Assembly (NCBI GenBank): GCA_023436305.1 | Contig: JAEZJQ010000051.1 | Location: forward strand, 1-13,206 | DNA: 13,206 nucleotides | Source: Bacillota bacterium | GTDB taxonomy: Bacteria > Bacillota > UBA4882 > UBA8346 | Reading direction: 5' to 3' | Program-made: the position numbers and the translations under genes | Notes under the pieces: generated by a model | The model's database searches: none | What the model saw: only the letters and a program-made list of their open reading frames with translations | What the model was told of the DNA's origin: nothing | In this document: piece after piece, positions 1-6,270 of the stretch | Position numbering within the stretch: the stretch's first letter is position 1 | How the letters are laid out: every line of letters starts with the position of its first letter

Positions 1-2474
1 AACCCAAGGGAGTCATGATTGAGCACCGGGCCGTCATTAACTTTATGACCGGAATCAAAGCCCGGATTGACTTTGATGCTTCCAAAACCATTCTGGCGTT
101 AACGACCATTTCCTTTGATATTTTTGGTCTGGAGACCTGGCTACCGTTGGCACAAGGGATGAAGATCATCATCGCCAGTGAAATCGGGCAACGGGACCCG
201 AAGTATTTGGGACAATTAATCAGAAATCATCAGATCAATATGCTGCAAACGACCCCTTCCCGGATGCAAATGCTGATAAACAGCCAGTATGATCTCACCT
301 ATTTACAGGATTTTCAGGAGATCATGATCGGCGGGGAGGCATTGCCGGAGAGTCTACGGCTGGAACTTCAAAAATACACCCAAGCGAAAATCTATAATAT
401 GTATGGGCCCACCGAAACCACCATTTGGTCGACGGTTAAAGAGATAACCGCCGGTACTGCCATTAATATCGGCACCCCTATCGCCAATACCCAAATTTAT
501 ATCGTAAATCGTGATAATCAACTCCAACCCATCGGAGTAGTCGGCGAATTGTGCATCGCGGGCGCTGGATTGGCGAGAGGATATTTGAACCGGCTGGAAC
601 TCACCGTGGCGAAATTTGTACCAAACCCGTTTTATAGTGAACAGTGTATAGTGAACATTGAACAATTTACAGTGAACAATGAACAATTCAATGAAAACAA
701 CCTTCAACTGTTAACTGCTGAATGTCAACTCAATAACAACTCTCAACTAAATAACGGACTGATGTATAAAACCGGGGATCTGGCGAGGTGGTTACCGGAT
801 GGTAATATTCAATTCTTGGGGAGAATTGACCACCAGGTTAAAATCAGGGGTTACCGGATCGAGTTAGGGGAGATCGAGGCCCGACTTTTGTCGCATCCGT
901 TGATTAAGAAAACAGTAGTACTCGTAAGAGAAGATCCGAAGGGTGACCCGTATTTATACGCATATTTCGTATCTGACGCTCAACTTAGCGCCATGGAGTT
1001 ACGTGAATACCTATTGGAGGATTTGCCTGAATATATGGTGCCTTTCCATTATATCCAAGTTGAAAAAATACCCTTATTGCCGAATGGAAAAACCGACCAG
1101 AAAGCCCTTTTGGCTATGGATCTGGATATCCAATCGGAAATCGATTTTGTTGATTTGGGAAATAGTATCGAAGCAATGATCAGGCAAGTATGGAGGGATG
1201 TTTTAGGATTAGAGAAAATAGGAGTCCGTGATAACTTTTTCGGTCTAGGTGGTAATTCGTTAAAAGCCATTCAGGTTATTGCGAAAATGGATAACTATGG
1301 GATAACACTTAAAGATATGATGCGGTATCCAACGATTGCCGAATTATCCCAGCTCGCCATGGAGCGTAATTCTTATACCGAACCGGAAGAACTCCCGTTA
1401 GTACTGAAGAAAAACCTGGAAATCGAATATTTCTTCACCAAAGAAGGCGGCCTGGACCCGATTGCCAAGAATTTGGATTGTCATGCATTAATGATTTATT
1501 ATTATTTGAAACGGTATATACCGGATTATACAAATTACTTGCTCATTTTCCTTCAGGATATTTCCTTTCATGTTGTACTGAACTCCGACGGGAATTTATA
1601 TAACCTGGATGTAAATAGTTTTCGTTTTATCGATGAGATATTTCGGGCCAATATTGTAAAAGGCCGGGGATTTGAGTCCATGGGTGAAATTGAAGAACTG
1701 CTGGACCAGGGTAAACTCCCGATTATCAGAACATATGTCAAAAAGGTACCTTTTATCAAGGATTTTATCAATTTTGATTTCGAGGTTACCGATTCTCCCG
1801 AGGATTTGGACAAGAATGTACACACATTTATAATCGCCGCTTATGACCGGGAAATGTTATATTATGTGGAATTACCTTATATTTTAAGCAGTAGTTTTAT
1901 TCCATACAGCAAAAACAAATCGGTGGGCGTCATCAAGAAAACTGATTTGAGATATGCTTTTGATGTGGATTTATACTACGCCACAATGGATATTATGAAA
2001 GAACGGCTTTCCCGGGAGATTGATATTCGGAAAGAAATCAGGGCGATCAGCGCCAACAGTTTTCAATCCTCCCGTAACGAAGACGGCGGGTTCAGAATAT
2101 ACCACAGTTTTGAAGCCTTTGATGTTTTAATGGAGATTTGTCAAAAAGAATTTTTATACTTAAATCAAGATCATATTTATTATCACGATCGTAATTTAAA
2201 AAGCTTTTTTGAGTGGAAATTATCGAATATTATATCCCGTAGAATGTTATTCAAAGAGATACTTCACAAATCCTGGGACCAATACCCCGGCCTTGCTAAA
2301 CGGAATATTTTCCAAACAATCGATGCCTCGGTAGAAGAATGGCGTTCCCTGGTGGAATTAATGATTCAAAAATACAATCAAGCGGATTATCTCTTTGGGA
2401 AAAACTATTTGAAACATTTTCACAAATTAAAGGAAATTGAATATGATTTGATCCAAAAACTGAGTGAAATATAA
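1..2474 (+). CDS. NRPS C-terminal part: adenylation (Gly-like) - carrier - BtrH-like domain (5' truncated by window edge)
   Basis: This is the 3' part of a nonribosomal peptide synthetase that activates an amino acid as its adenylate and loads it on a phosphopantetheine arm. The frame is already open at base 3 and reads PKGV before MIEHR, which is core motif A3, so the ATG at 15 is not the start. Numbering from that Met: A4 at 33-43, A5 NMYGPTETT 128-136, A6 GELCIAGAGLARGY 177-190, A7 YKTGDLARW 251-259, A8 around 269-288, A9 LPEYMVPF 337-344 and A10 NGKTDQKAL 357-365. The pocket residues D35, I36, L39, Q78, M104, G106, M129, I137, W138 and K359 give DILQMGMIWK, near the known glycine code DILQLGLIWK. 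The carrier site is GLGGNSL with Ser415. No condensation or thioesterase domain follows. Residues ~456-819 form an extra domain with Cys489-His490, a 'LLDQGKLPIIR' segment (562-572) and His603 in 'NVHTFIIAAYDRE'. This order resembles BtrH_N-type papain-fold acyltransferases, followed by a helical tail. The NRPS call is near certain, the glycine specificity likely, and the BtrH resemblance moderate. Confidence 0.93.
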   Translation, partial: PKGVMIEHRAVINFMTGIKARIDFDASKTILALTTISFDIFGLETWLPLAQGMKIIIASEIGQRDPKYLGQLIRNHQINMLQTTPSRMQMLINSQYDLTYLQDFQEIMIGGEALPESLRLELQKYTQAKIYNMYGPTETTIWSTVKEITAGTAINIGTPIANTQIYIVNRDNQLQPIGVVGELCIAGAGLARGYLNRLELTVAKFVPNPFYSEQCIVNIEQFTVNNEQFNENNLQLLTAECQLNNNSQLNNGLMYKTGDLARWLPDGNIQFLGRIDHQVKIRGYRIELGEIEARLLSHPLIKKTVVLVREDPKGDPYLYAYFVSDAQLSAMELREYLLEDLPEYMVPFHYIQVEKIPLLPNGKTDQKALLAMDLDIQSEIDFVDLGNSIEAMIRQVWRDVLGLEKIGVRDNFFGLGGNSLKAIQVIAKMDNYGITLKDMMRYPTIAELSQLAMERNSYTEPEELPLVLKKNLEIEYFFTKEGGLDPIAKNLDCHALMIYYYLKRYIPDYTNYLLIFLQDISFHVVLNSDGNLYNLDVNSFRFIDEIFRANIVKGRGFESMGEIEELLDQGKLPIIRTYVKKVPFIKDFINFDFEVTDSPEDLDKNVHTFIIAAYDREMLYYVELPYILSSSFIPYSKNKSVGVIKKTDLRYAFDVDLYYATMDIMKERLSREIDIRKEIRAISANSFQSSRNEDGGFRIYHSFEAFDVLMEICQKEFLYLNQDHIYYHDRNLKSFFEWKLSNIISRRMLFKEILHKSWDQYPGLAKRNIFQTIDASVEEWRSLVELMIQKYNQADYLFGKNYLKHFHKLKEIEYDLIQKLSEI
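636..755 (+). repeat. Short tandem-like TGAACA repeat block inside the adenylation domain
   Basis: Octamers of the type AGTGAACA or ATGAACAA occur at 636-643, 650-657, 658-665, 671-678 and 679-686. A degenerate copy lies at 691-700. TCAACT units follow at 704-709, 725-730 and 743-748, with an AACTGTTAACTG stretch at 706-717. The block stays in frame and encodes an N/Q-rich low-complexity loop (about residues 207-248) between motifs A6 and A7, where most adenylation domains need only a few residues. Repeats of this TGAACAAT style are usually intergenic, so I infer that one inserted into the gene and was tolerated as a surface loop. Confidence 0.7.
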
Positions 2475-2534
2475 ATTACTCGTAGTAATAACTTGTGCCA
2501 ATTATCACAATAATTCGTTTTTCGATTTTATCGA
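2475..2534. other. Three consecutive short inverted repeats after the NRPS gene
   Basis: The stretch between the NRPS stop and the next small gene contains three perfect hairpin-forming repeats in a row. They are ATTACT-CGT-AGTAAT (2475-2489), AATTAT-CACA-ATAATT (2500-2515, followed by CGTTTTT) and TCGAT-TTT-ATCGA (2522-2534). All stems are 5-6 bp and AT-rich, so none is a convincing intrinsic terminator. They could slow transcription, protect the 3' end of the NRPS message or bind a regulator. The function is unknown. Confidence 0.4.
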
Positions 2535-2559
2535 TTGAAATAAATGGCGGGATAATCCA

Positions 2560-2567
2560 GGGGGAGG
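2560..2567 (+). promoter_or_regulatory. Strong ribosome binding site of the small gene
   Basis: GGGGGAGG lies 9 bases before the ATG at 2577. This is the main reason for calling the short reading frame that follows a real translated gene. Confidence 0.7.
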
Positions 2568-2576
2568 TAGTTACCC

Positions 2577-2738
2577 ATGCCCAACATCAAAAAACAGCTC
2601 GCCGGTCTTTCGGCGGAAAAAAGAGATTTACTGGCGAAATATTTGCAAAGTAAAACCGCCAATGTATTGGACTACATCAATCCTACCGGTTCGGACAGCC
2701 TTCCCGGGCTGGAGAAAGCCGGCGAAAAAGCGTATTAG
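2577..2738 (+). CDS. Small NRPS-associated protein, 53 aa as read; possibly frameshifted from ~64 aa
   Basis: The function is not known. The frame starts at an ATG with an excellent ribosome binding site and encodes a hydrophilic 53-residue peptide. Residues 9-22 read AGLSAEKRDLLAKY, similar to the LSPEKRxLLxxLL helix often seen at NRPS module termini, so it may be a docking or adaptor peptide or a remnant of an NRPS module. The annotated frame stops at TAG (2736-2738). However, the -1 frame right after the A5 run at 2725-2729 continues as SVLEELFDVLQKV and stops at TGA 2768-2770. That is an amphipathic, protein-like tail ending just before the ribosome binding site of the next gene. One extra A in the run would give a continuous 64-residue protein. 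This could be a sequencing error, a recent mutation or programmed slippage, and the sequence alone cannot decide. It lies in the same direction as, and immediately upstream of, the aldolase gene, so co-transcription is likely. Confidence 0.6.
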   Translation: MPNIKKQLAGLSAEKRDLLAKYLQSKTANVLDYINPTGSDSLPGLEKAGEKAY

Positions 2739-2788
2739 AGGAGTTGTTCGATGTACTGCAAAAAGTATGAATAAGGAAGGGATGGACA

Positions 2789-3616
2789 ATGAAAGAATTA
2801 CGATTGCGTCGCCTGTATAATCATGGGAGCAAAAAACTGTTGATTACCCCGCTGGACCACGGGATGACTTTAGGGCCCATCGAAGGCATTTACGATATTC
2901 GCAAAACGGTGGACACCATCGCCAGGACCAAGGTGAATGCGATCATCCTCCATAAAGGCAACATTTTGGTGTGTAAGGATATATTACAAAACCATAAAGA
3001 CATAGCGGTAATATTGCATTTAAGCGCCTCGCTTCATTTCAGCCCCAATAAGGAGCGGAAAGTACTGGTGGCTTGTGTGGAGGAAGCCATGCAACTGGGG
3101 GTGGACGCGGTATCGATCCATATCAATGTCGGCAATGACCATGACTATCAAATGCTCCAAGACTTTGGGAAAATATCCGATGAATGCCGGAGGTGGGGAA
3201 TGCCGCTACTCGCAATGGTGTATCCCCGGGGAAACAGTATTGATGAAAAAGATACGAATAATAATATGCTGGCGGCCCGAATCGCGATGGAGATCGGCGC
3301 CGATATTGTCAAAATCAATTATACCGGCGACCCACGCTCCTTTGAACGGATCATCCAAGGGGTTAATATCCCGGTGGTGGTTGCCGGCGGGGAATTTACC
3401 ACCAATAGCGCCAAATTTATCAAAGACATCAAAGAGGCCATCCAAGTGGGCGCCGCCGGGGTCGCCATCGGCCGGAATGTTTTCCAACGCCCCGATATTG
3501 CAAATTTTATTGAAACGATTGACGAAGTGATTAATCCGGAGACATCCCCTACGAACTCATTAAATAAAAGTCTGATTGCCGCCACCAAAGATGTTGAAAC
3601 CGACAAATCACACTAA
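2789..3616 (+). CDS. DhnA-type class I aldolase: 2-amino-3,7-dideoxy-D-threo-hept-6-ulosonate synthase / GriI-like
   Basis: This is a Schiff-base (class I) aldolase of the fructose-bisphosphate aldolase/DhnA family, 275 residues, with a TIM-barrel fold expected. Visible family motifs are PLDHG (21-25), LHKGN (54-58), HLSAS (77-81), DAVSIHINVG (106-115), LLAMVYPRG (140-148), GADIVKINYTGD (170-181), VVAGGE (197-202) and GVAIGRNVFQ (224-233). By analogy with Methanocaldococcus MJ0400, Asp23, Tyr145 and Lys175 are the catalytic residues, Lys175 forming the imine. Family members join a C3 sugar-phosphate-derived unit to aspartate semialdehyde. The product goes either to 3-dehydroquinate (archaeal AroA' route) or, in GriI, to 3-amino-4-hydroxybenzoate. 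The ATG is preceded by AAGGAAGGG with 7 bases of spacing. The partner enzyme gene follows after 23 bases, so the two are surely one operon. The last ~25 residues are a hydrophilic tail beyond the barrel. GriI and AroA' roles cannot be separated by eye; the NRPS neighbour favours GriI. Confidence 0.9.
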   Translation: MKELRLRRLYNHGSKKLLITPLDHGMTLGPIEGIYDIRKTVDTIARTKVNAIILHKGNILVCKDILQNHKDIAVILHLSASLHFSPNKERKVLVACVEEAMQLGVDAVSIHINVGNDHDYQMLQDFGKISDECRRWGMPLLAMVYPRGNSIDEKDTNNNMLAARIAMEIGADIVKINYTGDPRSFERIIQGVNIPVVVAGGEFTTNSAKFIKDIKEAIQVGAAGVAIGRNVFQRPDIANFIETIDEVINPETSPTNSLNKSLIAATKDVETDKSH

Positions 3617-3639
3617 AAAACTAATTATAAGGAGAAAAA

Positions 3640-4779
3640 ATGATGAAATCTAACCACCAAAAAACAGCCTGGTTTGAAATCGCCACCGGAATGGACCGGA
3701 ACATCATCGACAAGGTTTGCCAAATGAATTATCATACGCTGTTCATTCACATTAAGGACATAGAACTCCTGGAGAACATGAAACTGCCGCAACGGATGAA
3801 ACTAGCTGTATTAATCGACTCGATACCGGATCTTGAAGAGCTTAAAAAATACAACCAATTGTTCACTAAAACGGATTATGTAATTGTTACAAACAGCGAA
3901 TTGCTTGAGCAAATCAACCAAAAAACGGCAGCCAAGGCTGGACTGATGATCCGCGTTGATGACCGGCCGGCATTGGATCTGGCGGTGCAACTGGTCCGGA
4001 ACACCGAACTGATGATCATTGAATTTAAAGATCCGACCAATATTCCATTGGAATTAATCCTGGCTACCACTCAGAAGTCCAACTGCCGGATCTTGAAAAA
4101 AGTGAAAGACGCCCGGGACGGCGAGGTGAGTCTCATGACCATGGAGGCTGGGGCGGATGGACTATTGTTATCCACCGGGAATATTCATGAGATTGTCACG
4201 CTGGATAAGGTCATGCAGCGGATAAACCAAATTCGGCTTGAGTTAAAGGAAGCAGTGGTAAAAAAGATCAAACCGGCTGGGATGGGAACCCGGGTTTGTA
4301 TTGATACTACCTCAGAATTGACCCGGGAGGAAGGGATGATTTTAGGTTCTACCTCTAATGGTGGTTTATTAACCTGCTCCGAAACCCATTTTTTGCCATA
4401 TATGAATTTGCGGGTATTCCGGGTCAATGCCGGCGGCATCCATTTGTATGTGTGGGGGCCAAACGATCAGGCGGTCTATCTGTCCGATTTACGGGCCGGG
4501 GATAAGGTATATGTAGTAAATGCCCGGGGCGAAGCCCGGGTGGTCACCATCGGCCGGTTGAAAATCGAGTCCCGGCCGCTGTTGCTCATTGAATGCGAAA
4601 TCGAAGGGGTAAGCATTAATACCTTCATTCAGGATGATTGGCATGTCCGGATGTTTGGCTCCAAAGGGGAGATCCGGCCTTCCAGTGAGATTAAGATTGG
4701 TGACAAATTGCTGGGGTACTTGGACCAACCGGGGCGGCATGTAGGATTACGAATTGATGAGACCATCAAGGAAGTTTAG
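3640..4779 (+). CDS. 3-dehydroquinate synthase II family protein (AroB'/GriH-like)
   Basis: This is a member of the type II 3-dehydroquinate synthase family (MJ1249/GriH), unrelated to the usual bacterial AroB. It acts on the amino-dideoxy-heptulosonate made by the preceding aldolase, either deaminating and cyclising it to 3-dehydroquinate or, in GriH, turning it into 3-amino-4-hydroxybenzoate. Its 379 residues are close to the family length. Motifs seen are EAGADGLLLSTGN (169-181), GTRVCIDTTSELTREEGMILGS (216-237, broken here by no gap), SETHFLPY (247-254), RVFRVNAGGIHLYV (258-271), LSDLRAGDKVYVVNARG (281-297) and DDWHVRMFG (332-340). There is no signal peptide or membrane segment, so it is cytosolic. 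AAGGAG (3629-3634) precedes two adjacent ATG codons at 3640 and 3643; spacing slightly favours the second but both fit. It is the last gene of the operon before a convergent gene. The family call is firm, the exact product uncertain. Confidence 0.9.
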   Translation: MMKSNHQKTAWFEIATGMDRNIIDKVCQMNYHTLFIHIKDIELLENMKLPQRMKLAVLIDSIPDLEELKKYNQLFTKTDYVIVTNSELLEQINQKTAAKAGLMIRVDDRPALDLAVQLVRNTELMIIEFKDPTNIPLELILATTQKSNCRILKKVKDARDGEVSLMTMEAGADGLLLSTGNIHEIVTLDKVMQRINQIRLELKEAVVKKIKPAGMGTRVCIDTTSELTREEGMILGSTSNGGLLTCSETHFLPYMNLRVFRVNAGGIHLYVWGPNDQAVYLSDLRAGDKVYVVNARGEARVVTIGRLKIESRPLLLIECEIEGVSINTFIQDDWHVRMFGSKGEIRPSSEIKIGDKLLGYLDQPGRHVGLRIDETIKEV

Positions 4780-4939
4780 CTTTTGGAGTTGTAGAAGAAG
4801 TAGTGATTTACCATGATGGCCGGTATCATTCTTTCCGAAATGATCAATCAATTACTTAACGGTCACTGAATAATCCATTCGGCCGAATTCCGGAGACTTT
4901 CCGATAAAGATGATTAACGAATGTGGGATAATAAGCCGT
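4780..4939. other. Convergent intergenic region with a 12-bp palindrome
   Basis: This is the space between the ends of two convergent genes. It holds a perfect palindrome ATTCGGCCGAAT at 4877-4888, a weak ATGAT-7-ATCAT inverted repeat (4813-4829) and a weak CGGA-5-TCCG repeat (4891-4903). None has the GC stem plus T-run of a standard rho-independent terminator, although a bidirectional terminator would be expected here. No convincing gene is present. Confidence 0.35.
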
Positions 4940-6256
4940 TTAGAAAGCAACTTCTTTCGTAAAAGTTTTTTTGACTTGCTTAAAGCGTAAATGCCGGATA
5001 ACCTTGTGTTGAGAGAGGATACTCTTCAGATGATTTTCCTGGGATTCATATGTAAGCTCGTAAGTTGCCAAAAGATGGTCAATCCTTTGTTGATATTCCT
5101 CTTTTTGAGCCAAAACTTGGCGCAAAGTTGCCGCTAAACTCTTCCTATCGGCACAAAATTCACCGGTTCGATATTTTTTAAGAATTTCCAAGGTCCCTTG
5201 ATCGTTGGCGGCCATCTTACCGTATGCAATTACAGGAGTCCGGTGCAAGAGACTCTCCACAAAAACTCCGGCTGAAGGACGGGCAATGACACAGTCGGAA
5301 CCGGCCAAAAATTCCTCAAAATTATCTTGATATTGAAAGGGGATGATGGTATGGATCGGATGAAGGAAACGAGAATCGAGAATTTTTTGATATGTTTTTT
5401 GATCCGTCCCGCACATGACCAGGACATTTAGGGGTTCTTTAAAGCCGGTAGCGATGTTTTTTATGATTTTATGGAGAAACCGGCCACCAATACTGCCGCT
5501 GGAAATTAAGACGGTGGGGATCGCCGGATTGATTCCCAATTTTGTTCTAAAATCCCGGGAATTTTGGGGGATAAAATGTTTTTGATCGGCCATGGGTCCG
5601 GTGATTTTGACCGAGGCATGATTTTTTACCGGATAGCTTTGGTTGATGTTACGATAAATTGAATTGGTGAAGATGCCCAGGAGATAGTTATGATAGTATT
5701 TTAAAACATAATGTAACTTCTGAAAAAACGTCATGGAACGATTTAAAATCGTTGAGAAATAAGGCATATGAAAATCATAATTATGAATGGCATTTGCGGT
5801 TTCTGGGAAATAACAAAGGTGGGTTGCGTAAGGGTTCACTAAATCGATAAAAATTGCCATATCCGTGATAATGATATAAAAGGGGATTTTGTGTTGGAAC
5901 GCGTAGGAACCCAGGACGTGATTCCAGGCATCGGCGGTGCTGATAATAATATCGGGGTTAATCTCGTCTAATTTGTCATGAATCACGTCCACTTCCGAGA
6001 TCTCGGACAGTGGCATGAACAAGATCCGGAGCATATAATTGATCACCACATCCGCAGTGCGAATCCAGTTTTTCCTCAGACAAAAGTTCCAAAGCTTGTC
6101 GATTAGACGGACATCGTTAATACTAAAAAGGTCACTCCCTGCTTGATTGATAATGGTCAAATCCGTTTCCGATTTTAGGGTTTGCTCCACAATCTTCGCC
6201 ATTCGTAAATGCCCCATACCCATCTTCTCATAAATAATGAGTACTTTTTTCGACAC
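4940..6256 (-). CDS. GT-B glycosyltransferase, MGDG-synthase/MurG-like
   Basis: This is probably a nucleotide-sugar glycosyltransferase of the GT28/monogalactosyldiacylglycerol-synthase type, acting at the inner face of the membrane on a lipid acceptor. Counting from the chosen start, the N-terminal loop GMGHLRMA lies at about 13-20; it matches the G-x-GH acceptor-side motif. 'ITGPM' (about 218-222) corresponds to the VTG(I)P interdomain motif. The C-terminal nucleotide-sugar lobe is seen in LISSGSIGG, VMCGTDQK, 'PFQYQDNFEEFLAGSDCVIARPS' in parts, and the following AGVFVESLLHRTPVI segment. There is no signal peptide or obvious transmembrane helix; two aromatic-rich stretches near 170-200 could be membrane-associating. 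About 438-441 residues is ordinary for the family. The start is a choice: the frame opens with GTG 6265 and ATG 6262, but both sit inside the ribosome binding site, so GTG at 6256 is preferred. The donor and acceptor cannot be read from the sequence. Nothing links it firmly to the neighbouring metabolite cluster. Confidence 0.85.
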   Translation of the reverse strand: MSKKVLIIYEKMGMGHLRMAKIVEQTLKSETDLTIINQAGSDLFSINDVRLIDKLWNFCLRKNWIRTADVVINYMLRILFMPLSEISEVDVIHDKLDEINPDIIISTADAWNHVLGSYAFQHKIPFYIIITDMAIFIDLVNPYATHLCYFPETANAIHNYDFHMPYFSTILNRSMTFFQKLHYVLKYYHNYLLGIFTNSIYRNINQSYPVKNHASVKITGPMADQKHFIPQNSRDFRTKLGINPAIPTVLISSGSIGGRFLHKIIKNIATGFKEPLNVLVMCGTDQKTYQKILDSRFLHPIHTIIPFQYQDNFEEFLAGSDCVIARPSAGVFVESLLHRTPVIAYGKMAANDQGTLEILKKYRTGEFCADRKSLAATLRQVLAQKEEYQQRIDHLLATYELTYESQENHLKSILSQHKVIRHLRFKQVKKTFTKEVAF

Positions 6257-6260
6257 ATTC

Positions 6261-6270
6261 ATCACCCCTT
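6261..6270 (-). promoter_or_regulatory. Ribosome binding site that sets the start of the glycosyltransferase
   Basis: On the minus strand AAGGGGTGAT differs from the anti-Shine-Dalgarno complement AAGGAGGTGAT by one missing base. Its GGGG core lies 8 bases before the in-frame GTG at 6256 (minus strand). The alternative ATG at 6262-6260 overlaps the site and is too close to use it. Confidence 0.55.

Noticed and set aside
15..17. ATG at 15 as the true NRPS start
   Set aside because: The frame continues upstream as PKGV of core motif A3, so the gene begins outside the window.
354..707. 117-codon open frame on the minus strand
   Set aside because: It is the shadow of the adenylation domain, and its LFIVH-like stretch is the reverse reading of the TGAACA repeat.
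636..755. Possible CRISPR array
   Set aside because: The units are 7-8 bases, nearly contiguous and without unique spacers of 30 bases or more, so this is a simple short repeat.
2751..2774. Seven-codon frame (MYCKKYE) with an upstream AGAGGAG
   Set aside because: Too short to support, and the -1 continuation of the small gene explains the same bases better.
3075..3530. 151-codon overlapping frame inside the aldolase gene
   Set aside because: The aldolase frame has full family motifs; this frame has none.
4813..4869. Eighteen-codon frame in the convergent gap
   Set aside because: No good ribosome binding site and no recognisable motif.
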